A stretch of 40,276 bases of DNA, from positions 1 to 40,276 of IMG/VR virus record IMGVR_UViG_3300032156_000034, one strand, 5' to 3'. The notes below the pieces were generated by a model. That model made no database searches. It was not told the origin of the DNA and worked only from the letters and a program-made list of their open reading frames with translations. Positions 1 to 6,414 of this stretch are shown piece after piece; within the stretch, counting starts at the first letter, position 1; each line of letters opens with the position of its first letter. The position numbers and the translations under genes were made by a program. The DNA is from a virus.

Positions 1-175
1 CATCCGGTCCACCTGGCAGGTCAGGCAGCCGGCAGGCAGCATGAAAGGCAAGCCGTTCCGGTAAGGGAATGTACTCGCCTTTGCCAAAGTTCTCAACCTG
101 CGACCATGGGCAGCCGGCGTCAAGCGCCAGTCGCAGGCTTGCTTCTCTTACTCTTGCGGGGCTTGGGTATCTCAT
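1..175 (-). CDS. terL: Terminase large subunit, N-terminal fragment (duplicate of the right end)
   Basis: This is the first 58 codons of TerL, cut by the left edge of the window. It repeats the start of the full gene at 38842-40275. The one base difference changes codon 43 from ACC (Thr, right copy) to GCC (Ala, here). It is not a second gene. Confidence 0.85.
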   Translation of the reverse strand, partial: MRYPSPARVREASLRLALDAGCPWSQVENFGKGEYIPLPERLAFHAACRLPDLPGGPD

Positions 176-176
176 T
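1..176. repeat. Left copy of the terminal 176-bp redundancy
   Basis: These bases repeat at 40101-40276 with a single difference (C at 49, T at 40149). The repeat covers the 5' end of terL and the 3' end of terS. True packaging repeats rarely sit inside two overlapping essential genes, so this is best read as the overlap of a circular assembly with a unit length of 40,100 bp. Confidence 0.93.
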
Positions 177-638
177 TGGATGCTTCTTGAAGTAAGGACC
201 ATAGATTTTATCCATGCTCTCAAAGAACGGACGCATGTTTTCCTGGACACCCATATTGATATTGTCGGGCACTTTGCCCTCGGTGCGATCCATGTACTCT
301 TTCAACAGGCCAGATGTTGGCTCGAACATGAGTGCCGATAGCAGCCGGATCGTGACCAGGTTCTTCATGACAACTCGCTGGGGCATGTTTTGAAGAACAA
401 AACTTTGACCCAGCGCATTGTTGGTTCCTAATATTTTTACGATCTGTGCTGGCGTCTGATCTGACCACCATCGCATCACCTCTGTCCAACTCTGGCCACG
501 CCTGGGCGCACCTTTCGGATTGCCAGACTTTCCTTTCTTCCAACTGGTCCGATTTGTATGCGGCTTTGGCTTCGGTGCCGGCGTCCCTGATATTTCCCTG
601 TTAGCAGGGACGATCTCTTTTTCTTGTACTTGTTCCAT
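120..638 (-). CDS. terS: Terminase small subunit-like protein (DUF5681-type N-terminus)
   Basis: A 172-aa protein directly upstream of terL. Small terminases recognise phage DNA and hand it to the large subunit for packaging. The N-terminus carries a K-G-K-S-G-N-P-K-G-x-P type motif (about residues 35-45), the hallmark of DUF5681 proteins, which are often found next to TerL. The rest is helical, followed by a lysine/proline-rich basic tail. The start at 638 is preceded by AAGGTGAG. The end overlaps the terL start by 56 bp, an unusually long overlap that suggests translational coupling. The role is inferred mainly from position and the N-terminal motif; no helix-turn-helix is obvious by eye. 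Confidence 0.68.
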   Translation of the reverse strand: MEQVQEKEIVPANREISGTPAPKPKPHTNRTSWKKGKSGNPKGAPRRGQSWTEVMRWWSDQTPAQIVKILGTNNALGQSFVLQNMPQRVVMKNLVTIRLLSALMFEPTSGLLKEYMDRTEGKVPDNINMGVQENMRPFFESMDKIYGPYFKKHPNEIPKPRKSKRSKPATGA

Positions 639-698
639 GATCTCTCACCTTTTCGGTTCCGCCTGACCACAATGGATCAGGTTACGGATGAGGGGTTA

Positions 699-714
699 GA
701 CAGTTTCAACTGTC
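699..714. other. Perfect 7-2-7 inverted repeat before terS
   Basis: GACAGTT-TC-AACTGTC spans the stop codon of the upstream membrane protein gene and the short gap before terS. It could be an operator or a small RNA hairpin. There is no T-tract, so it is not a convincing terminator. Confidence 0.4.
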
Positions 715-987
715 AAATGGCATGGGTTCGATCCCAGCCTTGGCGATCTTCTTGTGGTTAGTCTTATACCACTTCCGTATCGCCTTCAATACTTCTTCCA
801 GTTTCGTCACCCTATCTTCCAAGGGTTTGATTAGTGTGGTAGCAGCACTGACCACGCTCTCCGCTGCTGTCGCATCATCCTTCCTGGCTGCTGCTAGATC
901 GTTCTTTCGCTGGCGAAATAAAGCGATCAAAGCCAGGAAGATCCCGCCCGCCATGGTGATCAGGGCGGCGGAAACTACATCGCTCAT
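706..987 (-). CDS. Small membrane protein with one N-terminal TM segment and a coiled coil
   Basis: A 93-aa protein. One hydrophobic segment (about residues 5-24) is followed by a charged helical region rich in K, E and D with heptad character (about 45-80) and a basic tail. This single-anchor plus coiled-coil layout resembles phage lysis accessory proteins (spanin-like or holin-associated) and small XhlA-like proteins. The ATG overlaps the TGA of the previous gene (ATGA), so it is probably translated by coupling, since its own Shine-Dalgarno is poor. It is the third of three membrane genes at the head of late block A. No family is recognised with confidence. Confidence 0.7.
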   Translation of the reverse strand: MSDVVSAALITMAGGIFLALIALFRQRKNDLAAARKDDATAAESVVSAATTLIKPLEDRVTKLEEVLKAIRKWYKTNHKKIAKAGIEPMPFDS

Positions 988-1277
988 GTCTTATGGGGCT
1001 TGTGTATCAAGAGATACACCACCAGAGGGAACAAGATGATCCCAACCAAATCCACAATGGATGCGGTGATGTTCATAATCAGGACTGTACTATCGACCAT
1101 GCCCTTGGATGCGAGCAGCATGGATGCCAGACCGTACCAAATGACATGGGTTAGTTCATACAGCACGACCACAAAGTAATAGCCAGCGTTCCTGTGGTCC
1201 CTGATCATCAGGATTGATACGCCCAGGATGGCAACGATAGATAGGACGAAACTCGCCAATGGGATGCCTGACAACAT
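984..1277 (-). CDS. Small polytopic membrane protein, holin-like
   Basis: A 97-aa, very hydrophobic protein with about three to four predicted TM segments (roughly residues 4-22, 30-50, 57-72 and 74-90). The start at 1277 has an AGAGGT site and overlaps the end of the preceding holin-like gene; an upstream in-frame extension to 1370 lacks a ribosome binding site and is rejected. Position next to two other membrane proteins suggests a lysis role, as holin, antiholin or co-holin. The family is not recognised, and superinfection exclusion is an alternative. Confidence 0.68.
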   Translation of the reverse strand: MLSGIPLASFVLSIVAILGVSILMIRDHRNAGYYFVVVLYELTHVIWYGLASMLLASKGMVDSTVLIMNITASIVDLVGIILFPLVVYLLIHKPHKT

Positions 1278-1279
1278 GA

Positions 1280-1582
1280 TTACCTCTGTGTCAGGATATA
1301 AGTGGATTGGTTGGATAACACTGCAACCACGAAGGCCAGCGCCAGGTCGATGGCACCGTTGGCTGTACACGCCACGATAATATGCAGCCTCACGGCGATC
1401 AGCGCCCAGCAGCCCAGCCCAAAGTAGATGATACTGACCAGCAGCATCAGACCGATCATGATCAGCGCTTTGTAACCTGATTGCTTTTCATACCAGGTTT
1501 TCAAACCTGGCAGATACCTGAACAGCAACGAGATCAAAACGCCAGTGATCGCAACAATCAAAACAGCAAGTGGGTTTTCCAT
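1280..1582 (-). CDS. Putative holin (three TM segments)
   Basis: A 100-aa protein with three hydrophobic segments (about residues 4-21, 40-60 and 72-90), the class I holin layout. Holins form lesions in the cytoplasmic membrane so the endolysin can reach the wall. It is the first gene after late promoter A, with a strong GGAGG site placed just after a leader hairpin (1601-1627). The endolysin is not adjacent; it lies at the end of late block B. The role is inferred from size, topology and cluster, not from family recognition. Confidence 0.62.
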   Translation of the reverse strand: MENPLAVLIVAITGVLISLLFRYLPGLKTWYEKQSGYKALIMIGLMLLVSIIYFGLGCWALIAVRLHIIVACTANGAIDLALAFVVAVLSNQSTYILTQR

Positions 1583-1600
1583 AGTTCCTCCATAAAGGGC

Positions 1601-1627
1601 AGCCGGCAGGTGACTGGCCTGCCGGCT
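1601..1627 (-). other. Leader hairpin upstream of the holin-like gene
   Basis: A perfect 10-bp stem (AGCCGGCAGG paired with CCTGCCGGCT) with a 7-nt loop lies between late promoter A and the GGAGG of the first gene. There is no T-run after it, so it is more likely a 5' stabiliser or translation/attenuation element than a simple terminator. Confidence 0.6.
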
Positions 1628-1668
1628 GAAAGGTGGGTGGCACTTTGGCAGGTGCCGTAGTCCACCAC

Positions 1669-1697
1669 ATTCTAGCGCATTTATGGCGATGATACAA
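1669..1697 (-). promoter_or_regulatory. Late promoter A (matches late promoter B)
   Basis: Minus strand: -35 TTGTAT (1692-1697), 17-bp spacer, -10 TAGAAT (1669-1674). The block AGTTGTATCATCGC, then 11 free bases, then TAGAATGT, is shared exactly with the promoter before the scaffold gene. The -35 is poor for sigma70 while the surrounding bases are conserved, which suggests an activator site around the -35. It drives the membrane proteins, terS, terL and onward. Confidence 0.75.
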
Positions 1698-1703
1698 CTG
1701 CTT

Positions 1704-2099
1704 TCAGGTGCTCAATAGCAACTTTCTTGGCCGGCCTGCCATGGCTTGCGGGCTGCCAACGATGTTGCCGGACTTGGTGACCACCTTGATAAAGTCTCCC
1801 ACTTCCTCCGAATAGATGAACAACATCCCGCGGCTGCGCACCATGGTCTGATCCGTGAAGCAATCGCAGATCAACATCTGCTTGACTTCGGTGCTGGTGA
1901 AGTACACGCCAGGCGCAAAGCCACCAGGCAGCAGGGGATCATTGATGATCCGCACCCCAGTAACTTCCTTGGCCATGGCGGTCCTGCCCTTCCTCTCCCA
2001 GCGGCAGGTAGGACACATGCTTTCATCGCGCTCATCGGATTGGCCATATTTCTCGCCACACGCCACACACTTAATGATCCTTCTCTTGACCCTGGACAT
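1704..2099 (-). CDS. Zinc-ribbon protein, possible late regulator
   Basis: A 131-aa protein with an N-terminal zinc ribbon: Cys11, Cys14, Cys29 and Cys32 (C-x2-C-x14-C-x2-C), in a basic context. The C-terminal 90 residues are mixed alpha/beta with no recognised fold. It is the last gene of the early block and ends 7 bp before the -35 of late promoter A. This position and the likely nucleic-acid-binding ribbon make it a candidate activator of the two matched late promoters, but that is inference. The start at 2099 has GGAGG; the gene overlaps the previous one by 29 bp. Confidence 0.72.
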   Translation of the reverse strand: MSRVKRRIIKCVACGEKYGQSDERDESMCPTCRWERKGRTAMAKEVTGVRIINDPLLPGGFAPGVYFTSTEVKQMLICDCFTDQTMVRSRGMLFIYSEEVGDFIKVVTKSGNIVGSPQAMAGRPRKLLLST

Positions 2100-2307
2100 A
2101 TTCCCTCCGCTTGATCTCTCTTGATATGATCAGGGCCTGGGATTTCAGACCATCAGCCTGGGCATCCAGGCGTTTCTGCTGGGATGTTCCGCTGCCGGCC
2201 AGGGCAGCACTCGCAGATACTTGATCAATCTTCTTGGTCAGTTCTTCCAGGTCCGCTGCCAGGACCTGGAGATCGACCTCGGTAATGTTACGGCTGGTTG
2301 GTTCCAT
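2071..2307 (-). CDS. Small coiled-coil protein, unknown function
   Basis: A 78-aa hydrophilic protein with long helical, heptad-like stretches (about residues 10-35 and 45-70), no cysteines and no TM segment. The ribosome binding site is AAGGAGG. The 15 bases around its start codon (ACCAATGGAACCAAC) also occur at the start of the recT-like gene, so both proteins begin Met-Glu-Pro-Thr. The function is not recognised. Confidence 0.65.
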   Translation of the reverse strand: MEPTSRNITEVDLQVLAADLEELTKKIDQVSASAALAGSGTSQQKRLDAQADGLKSQALIISREIKRREYVQGQEKDH

Positions 2308-2842
2308 TGGTTTCCTCCTTGTGCGAGATATAAAGCAAAGTCGTCATGTCATTGAGTTCAAATGTCATCATCACCCAGGTGGGTATTTTTTTAGCGGTGA
2401 GATGATCCTTGTTCCTGTCATTGAAAAGGTCCGCGCCCCAGGCCCAGCCTCTTATGTCCATTGTTTCAGGGTTTTCGCCTGTCACATGAACATAAATATC
2501 AGCAGGATTTTTCTTATGACACTCTTTCCCCAGCAGGTTTTTCCACGCTGCGTCAGCGTGTTTCACATCCACTTCCCAGCCATTGTGGATCAGGTCATAC
2601 CTGGGATTGTGATCTACCTCCCAATTTACACAGGTGTGTAGAAATATGCCCACGGCAACTTCGGAACACATTGCCAGCATCAAGGTGCGATCCTTTACTG
2701 ATGGATCGTTTTGTATTTCTTCTCCCTTCTTTCCGAAATAAGTATCAAATGCAGCGAGGTTTATGCCTCTCTTTCTACCAATTTTTTCCGCCCGCCTTAT
2801 ATCCGCTGCGGTCAGGGCTATCCTGTATGTCTGTGGGTTCAT
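2288..2842 (-). CDS. PD-(D/E)XK-like endonuclease candidate
   Basis: 184 aa from the ATG at 2842. This start forms an ATGA overlap with the preceding gene and has GGAGG 6 bases upstream; a longer start at 2866 has no site. A restriction-endonuclease-like core can be read: Glu61 in S-E-V-A-V-G, Asp83 in a Y-D-L-I hairpin, then V-D92-V-K94, followed by beta-strand Y-V-H-V-T-G and a G-W-A-W motif common in small phage nuclease-like proteins. The predicted role is DNA cleavage during recombination, replication or host DNA breakdown. The assignment rests on motif spacing only. Confidence 0.6.
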   Translation of the reverse strand: MNPQTYRIALTAADIRRAEKIGRKRGINLAAFDTYFGKKGEEIQNDPSVKDRTLMLAMCSEVAVGIFLHTCVNWEVDHNPRYDLIHNGWEVDVKHADAAWKNLLGKECHKKNPADIYVHVTGENPETMDIRGWAWGADLFNDRNKDHLTAKKIPTWVMMTFELNDMTTLLYISHKEETNGTNQP

Positions 2843-3078
2843 GATCCGCCTCCGTTTGTGTTCCATGGTTTGATCTGGCTAGCCCAGTATTGGAAGGGGA
2901 ATACAGTCACCATCATTACTGCGGTATTCATTTCAGCGATCTGCTGATCCTTCTGCCGGCTCATGGCATAGCGATCTAGGACATCCGGCGGCTTGGTCCT
3001 GGGCGCTCCGCACCCCGCGCAATTCCCACGCTTGTCGTCATGGGTATGGCCACCACAATATTCACAGGTCTGCTTCAT
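2839..3078 (-). CDS. Small zinc-ribbon protein
   Basis: A 79-aa protein with an N-terminal C-x2-C...C-x2-C zinc ribbon (Cys5, Cys8, Cys20, Cys23) that contains an R-G-N-C-A-G-C-G-A-P type loop, common in small phage proteins. A short hydrophobic stretch near residues 54-68 has unknown meaning. The ribosome binding site is GAGGAGG. It is translationally coupled to the nuclease-like gene downstream through an ATGA overlap. No function is known. Confidence 0.7.
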   Translation of the reverse strand: MKQTCEYCGGHTHDDKRGNCAGCGAPRTKPPDVLDRYAMSRQKDQQIAEMNTAVMMVTVFPFQYWASQIKPWNTNGGGS

Positions 3079-3418
3079 GTTGCCCCTCCTCGATGTCGGT
3101 TTTACTCACCAATCCTTTCGGTGGGTAGGTTGGCATGGGTGTCGATAGCCTGTAGATTTCCGCTGCGCTGGCCAGGAAGGCGGCCTGCTCCTTGGTGATC
3201 TCATCTTCCGGCGGCTTCGGTGTATTCTGCACCAGCCAGATACCCAGTTTCGCCAGGAGTTCCATGGCCCCAAGTATTCCTATGCGCCTGATAGTAATCT
3301 TCTTGTTAAATATCTTTTTAACAAGAAGGTCGATCTCGTATTGATCGCCTGGTGGTAGTTCTTTGTAGGCGTTCTTTATTTCTTCCTTGTTAAGTGCGGA
3401 AACAAATATGTCTTTCAT
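3062..3418 (-). CDS. Hypothetical early protein, 118 aa
   Basis: The start at 3418 is chosen because TAGGAGGAGCC lies directly upstream; an in-frame ATG at 3433 does not fit that site. It is a helical, mixed-charge protein with a basic patch (about residues 36-48, several Lys/Arg) and an amphipathic helix. No family is recognised. It sits between the MazG-like gene and a zinc-ribbon gene in the early operon, with a 17-bp overlap at its 3' end. Confidence 0.65.
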   Translation of the reverse strand: MKDIFVSALNKEEIKNAYKELPPGDQYEIDLLVKKIFNKKITIRRIGILGAMELLAKLGIWLVQNTPKPPEDEITKEQAAFLASAAEIYRLSTPMPTYPPKGLVSKTDIEEGQHEADL

Positions 3419-3426
3419 GGCTCCTC

Positions 3427-3867
3427 CTAACACGGTCTGAAATTATCGCTGTGAGGTCCATCGTTGCCCCCAAATTCAAGGATGTCCTCCACCCACGCCA
3501 TTGCCACGGCTGCCACCTGGATCAGTTCGTGAGAAATCCTGGTCCCTTCGTTTTGCAGCATCGCCCTGGCGATCTCTCCCACTTCCTCCACGAGTATGGC
3601 CAACCACTCGAAGTGGCTCATGTTCCGGTGACCTCCCCACTTGGTTACCTGGAATATGCGTTCACCTAACACTGCTTTCGTGACCTTCTCAAACAAAGCC
3701 ACACCACAGATGGTCATTTCGGGTGGATAGTTTATTTTATGCGAGGCGATCAGTTCCATGTATTCAGCAGTGGCCTCGTCTGCCCCGCATACACATGCCT
3801 GCCCCAGCAACCTGCTTTGATGGCAGGCAAATGAATGTTCTGCAATCTTTCTTTCCAGTGCGCTCAT
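3427..3867 (-). CDS. MazG-like nucleotide pyrophosphohydrolase
   Basis: 146 aa. The C-terminal half carries the signature of phage MazG-like all-alpha NTP pyrophosphatases: F-Q-x2-K-W-G-G, E-W-L-A-I-L-V-E-E-V-G-E (the Mg-binding EExxE-type helix, about residues 87-98), then an E-L-I-Q-V-A-A-V-A-M-A-W helix. Such enzymes hydrolyse (d)NTPs to NMP and PPi, and phage versions may adjust nucleotide or alarmone pools. The N-terminal extension has Cys and His residues (C15, H16, C25, C27) of unknown use. The ribosome binding site is GAGGAGG. The upstream small gene runs 104 bp into it. Confidence 0.75.
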   Translation of the reverse strand: MSALERKIAEHSFACHQSRLLGQACVCGADEATAEYMELIASHKINYPPEMTICGVALFEKVTKAVLGERIFQVTKWGGHRNMSHFEWLAILVEEVGEIARAMLQNEGTRISHELIQVAAVAMAWVEDILEFGGNDGPHSDNFRPC

Positions 3868-4021
3868 TGCTCCTCCTCGACCTGGCCATCATGCCAGGAT
3901 CAGATATAACTACTTCAAATGCTGGACGCCAGTATCGCTCATTGAGAACAACCCAGCAATCAGGGATCGGCCAGGTTTCTTCCTCGTCCACCCTGGTCCA
4001 GTGCGGCTTGATGATCTTCAT
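3764..4021 (-). CDS. Small hypothetical protein overlapping the MazG-like gene
   Basis: 85 aa. The start at 4021 has GGAG and an ATGA overlap with the VRR-NUC gene, so initiation is believable. The first 45 residues look protein-like (aromatic-rich, W-V-V-L-N-E-R-Y-W-R-P-A-F-E-V-V-I). After that the frame runs 104 bp into the next gene and becomes a basic, cysteine-rich tail of low plausibility. Either a small gene has lost its stop by frameshift or the tail is a by-product of overlap. The function is unknown. Confidence 0.48.
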   Translation of the reverse strand: MKIIKPHWTRVDEEETWPIPDCWVVLNERYWRPAFEVVISDPGMMARSRRSNERTGKKDCRTFICLPSKQVAGAGMCMRGRRGHC

Positions 4022-4401
4022 GCCGGCTCCAGTTTCATGTATGCTTCAAATGTCAGGATCGCATCATCCACGCCATACGATACAAAAGCATAACCTCCTG
4101 CTCTGCGAACATTGAAAATAAAATCCACCTGGTCTTGTGATAGCCGGCCTTTTTTGTCTTTCATTTCGATGGTCAGGTAGTGGTACTTGGCTCGCGCCTG
4201 CAGGTACAGGATGTCAGCCACACCAGGAAGGAAGCCGGCTGCCTTGGCTTTGAACATCTGATAGCCTCTGGCTTTCGCGCTGCCACCCAGCCATGCACCA
4301 TTGAAGGTGGAAAAGAAAAGACCACGGATGAAGGTGGGATCATTTCGATAGCAGTACAACACCTGGGCCACGAAGGCCGCCTGTTCAGTGTGTTCACTCA
4401 T
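4018..4401 (-). CDS. VRR-NUC domain nuclease
   Basis: 127 aa, the usual size of stand-alone phage VRR-NUC proteins. The motif G-F-L-P-G-V-A-D63 is followed by Y-L-T-I-E79-M-K81 and then G-R-L-S-x-D-Q91, which is the PD-(D/E)XK core of this family. VRR-NUC enzymes cleave branched or flap DNA and are often encoded next to phage replication initiators or helicases, as here. ATGA overlaps exist on both sides (initiator upstream, small gene downstream). It probably resolves replication or recombination intermediates together with the RecT-like protein. Confidence 0.82.
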   Translation of the reverse strand: MSEHTEQAAFVAQVLYCYRNDPTFIRGLFFSTFNGAWLGGSAKARGYQMFKAKAAGFLPGVADILYLQARAKYHYLTIEMKDKKGRLSQDQVDFIFNVRRAGGYAFVSYGVDDAILTFEAYMKLEPA

Positions 4402-5066
4402 GCCTGCAACTCCTCGACAAGTTTATTCACCCAGGTCAGGTTGTATCTGCTTTTGTTTTCCCTTTCCCAGGACCTTACTACACTGGCCGCCATCTTGGTT
4501 GCTCTGTCAGGACCCTCGCGATTGATGATGTTTTGCAAGGTCCTTACGAAGGGCATTTGAACTCCATCAAACTGGGCATCGATGTTTAGGTTTTTGAAAA
4601 GCGCAGCGACACCTTGGGTTTCTTCCTCTTCCTCTTCCTCTGTTTCTTTTGTGTTGCGTTTCGCAACACTGCCCTCTTCCTCTTCCTCTATGTTACGTTT
4701 CGTAACCTTCGTGTAACCACTTCGTAACTCTGGCTGGTTGCGCCTGCGGCTCCTACGCATCCGCTCACCCGCTGGGACCTGGGCCTGGCGTTCTGTAAAC
4801 TTGGTGATCATCCAGCGATCTGCGCCTGGTATGAAGGTCGCGATCTTGTTACCTTTCAAAGTGGTCAGGGTTTCCAGGATGTCATCCTCCGTGGTCCGCA
4901 GCCTCCAGGCCATTTCCTTGATCTCTGGCAGTTCGCCTTTCCGGTTGCGTTCCTTGGCCAGGCATAAGTATTCGATAAACCGGCGCCAGGTGTGATCATC
5001 CAGGGTGGCTGTCTTGGCATCATCCACGATCTCTATCCAAAGTTTCAACCAGTAGTAGGCGCTCAT
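4398..5066 (-). CDS. Replication initiator / replisome organizer-like protein
   Basis: 222 aa. The N-terminal 80 residues start with Y-Y-W-L-K-L-W-I-E-I-V-D-D and read as the winged-helix domain of phage replisome organizers (DnaD-like or lambda-O-like in role). A basic stretch follows (about residues 100-110), then a low-complexity region with two glutamate runs (about 125-150), and a C-terminal helical domain ending in W-V-N-K-L-V-E-E-L. Its gene holds iteron-like palindromes at 4651-4729, the arrangement seen in lambda O. The VRR-NUC gene follows. With no phage helicase or polymerase gene, it would have to recruit the host replisome. Confidence 0.62.
   Translation of the reverse strand: MSAYYWLKLWIEIVDDAKTATLDDHTWRRFIEYLCLAKERNRKGELPEIKEMAWRLRTTEDDILETLTTLKGNKIATFIPGADRWMITKFTERQAQVPAGERMRRSRRRNQPELRSGYTKVTKRNIEEEEEGSVAKRNTKETEEEEEEETQGVAALFKNLNIDAQFDGVQMPFVRTLQNIINREGPDRATKMAASVVRSWERENKSRYNLTWVNKLVEELQA
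4651..4729. repeat. Iteron-like palindromic repeats, candidate replication origin
   Basis: There are two perfect palindromes: GTGTTGCG-TTT-CGCAACAC (4651-4669) and GTTACG-TTT-CGTAAC (4692-4706). TTCGTGTAAC (4708-4717) and TTCGTAAC (4721-4728) follow, giving four TTCG-x-AAC units. A TCTTCC polypyrimidine repeat flanks them at about 4619-4643 and 4674-4689. They lie inside the initiator gene, in the low-complexity linker. Confidence 0.5.
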
Positions 5067-5434
5067 CTTCGGCTCCTCTCTTTTTCAGCTAGGAAGTCTG
5101 CACCCCTGGTCACCCAATCCGGCACATGCTTATGGCTCCTGGTCATGGGCCGGCTGCAGGATGGGCACTTCGCCCTGATCCCCAACCTCATGCACACCTC
5201 GATCCCTGGCATATATCCACCAGCGATCATGAAGGCCAGCCCTGGGGAGGGCCGGCCTTTCACATCGGTGATCTCGTACTTCTTGGCAGCGTCCATCCAG
5301 GTGTGCCCTTCCGCGTAAATATTGAGCCTGGAAGCCAATTTAGCAACAGCCGATGTCTGTATCCTATTTGAATACCTGGCTGTTTTTTGGGCCTTTTTAG
5401 GGCTTCTAATGACCTTTCCTGCTGGCTTGGTCAT
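5063..5434 (-). CDS. Putative DNA-binding early protein with C-x2-C knuckle
   Basis: 123 aa, strongly basic at the N-terminus (K-x-I-R-S-P-K-K-A-Q-K). A helical, HTH-like middle is followed by one C-P-S-C pair (about residues 91-94) and a basic C-terminal end. The stretch around A-G-G-Y-M-P-G-I-E-V-C-M-R-L-G-I resembles small phage regulators. It lies directly upstream of, and overlaps by 4 bp with, the initiator gene, and could assist origin recognition. The ribosome binding site is GGAGGG. Confidence 0.6.
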   Translation of the reverse strand: MTKPAGKVIRSPKKAQKTARYSNRIQTSAVAKLASRLNIYAEGHTWMDAAKKYEITDVKGRPSPGLAFMIAGGYMPGIEVCMRLGIRAKCPSCSRPMTRSHKHVPDWVTRGADFLAEKERSRR

Positions 5435-5435
5435 A

Positions 5436-5798
5436 TTAGGTGCCCTCCGCTTTTTTGTCTATTTTGACAACCACGGATGGCTCTGAAACCGACTGGTATT
5501 TCTCGATTGGAAAGTCCGCTGGTGGATGGTCCATGTACACTGCTTTCCAATCGACCAGGATGCGGCTAAACTCATGCCGAAGTCGCGACATCGTTCCATC
5601 ATCTTTTATTGCATCTTTGGCTGCTGCCTCCCAGTCCGTGGATACACGGCCTTTGTAGTATATGGCGTGGATGTTTCCAACCACGAAAGACTTGCCCAGG
5701 TCTTTCACTGCCATTTCGATTGTGCTTTCCAGGGCTGTTAATACCTGGCGCTTCTGTTCCCAATCCAACATTAATGTTGCTAACTCACTGGCGTTCAT
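5436..5798 (-). CDS. Hypothetical early protein, 120 aa
   Basis: The N-terminal half is helical with coiled-coil character (M-L-D-W-E-Q-K-R-Q-V-L-T-A-L-E), followed by short beta strands (F-V-V-G-N-I-H-A-I-Y-Y) and a C-terminal region rich in Val and Lys. The layout resembles small phage proteins of siphovirus Gp157 type, but similarity is not strong enough to name. The ribosome binding site TAGGAGGAGCC is the same one used at 3418. Confidence 0.65.
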   Translation of the reverse strand: MNASELATLMLDWEQKRQVLTALESTIEMAVKDLGKSFVVGNIHAIYYKGRVSTDWEAAAKDAIKDDGTMSRLRHEFSRILVDWKAVYMDHPPADFPIEKYQSVSEPSVVVKIDKKAEGT

Positions 5799-5806
5799 GG
5801 CTCCTC

Positions 5807-6112
5807 CTAGTATGTATAGACCTCGGTGATTTTGACGGTCACAGTCTTGGCTTGGTCCGGCGTCCAGATTTCTGCTGGCCGGCAGTGCTCGCGCCTGGCC
5901 TTCAAGATGATGGCCCTCGGTGGCCTGGGGATAAACACATTGATCACAAATCCCTTGGCCATGCGGTGATACTCGAATGATTTATCCAGCACGAACATGA
6001 CCACATCACCAATACTTGGGTGCCCCTCTTTGTAGGGGTTTCGGACTTCTTCACCAACCTTGGTTTCAAAAACCTGGTCCACGATGATCGCATGGACTGT
6101 TGGAGATTTCAT
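5807..6112 (-). CDS. Hypothetical early protein, 101 aa, beta-rich
   Basis: The start at 6112 is set by AGGAGGT and by an ATGA overlap with the gene before; the in-frame extension to 6205 runs through that gene and is rejected. It is beta-rich (I-G-D-V-V-M-F-V-L, G-F-V-I-N-V-F-I-P, V-T-V-K-I-T-E-V-Y) with no cysteines and no TM segment. The function is not recognised. Confidence 0.68.
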   Translation of the reverse strand: MKSPTVHAIIVDQVFETKVGEEVRNPYKEGHPSIGDVVMFVLDKSFEYHRMAKGFVINVFIPRPPRAIILKARREHCRPAEIWTPDQAKTVTVKITEVYTY

Positions 6113-6387
6113 AGATGCACCTCCTGGGTCATGCGGGCGATCTCGCCATTCGCCCAGTCCTTCTCCACCTGGTTCGGATTGAAGCCGACCAGCATTGAAA
6201 GCCACTCGCAGATTTCTTCTGTGCGCAGCCGGTTGTTGGTCAGCACTGCATCATCCGGCAATGCCACCACGCCCTGGTATGCTGATGATAGCAAGCGCAG
6301 CATGTCCAGTTTCGGCACCCTAGATTGGATGATCAGTACCTGGTTGCCAAAGGGATTGGTCTTGTACTCATTACGTTTCTCTGTCAT
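6109..6387 (-). CDS. Small early protein downstream of the structured RNA
   Basis: 92 aa from the ATG at 6387, with AAAAGGAG upstream. The frame stays open to 6453, but that extension has no ribosome binding site and would run into the stem of the RNA candidate. The sequence is helical and mildly acidic (L-R-T-E-E-I-C-E-W-L-S-M-L-V-G-F-N-P). The first gene after the structured element at 6415-6520, it is the likely target if that element is a cis-acting leader. The function is unknown. Confidence 0.66.
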   Translation of the reverse strand: MTEKRNEYKTNPFGNQVLIIQSRVPKLDMLRLLSSAYQGVVALPDDAVLTNNRLRTEEICEWLSMLVGFNPNQVEKDWANGEIARMTQEVHL

Positions 6388-6414
6388 GGCAAACTCCTTT
6401 TTACAATCGAAAGT

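Noticed and set aside
1-176. True direct terminal repeat used for packaging
   Set aside because: It is short, carries a mismatch and lies inside the overlapping terS and terL genes. Circular-assembly overlap is simpler, though end mapping would settle it.
690-720. Promoter from TTGACA at 711-716 (minus strand) before terS
   Set aside because: No -10-like hexamer is found 16-18 bp downstream, and the TTGACA is part of an inverted repeat.
4619-4690. TCTTCC repeats as a CRISPR-like or satellite array
   Set aside because: The repeats are short, contiguous and without spacers; they are explained by glutamate runs in the initiator protein, though they may still help unwind an origin.
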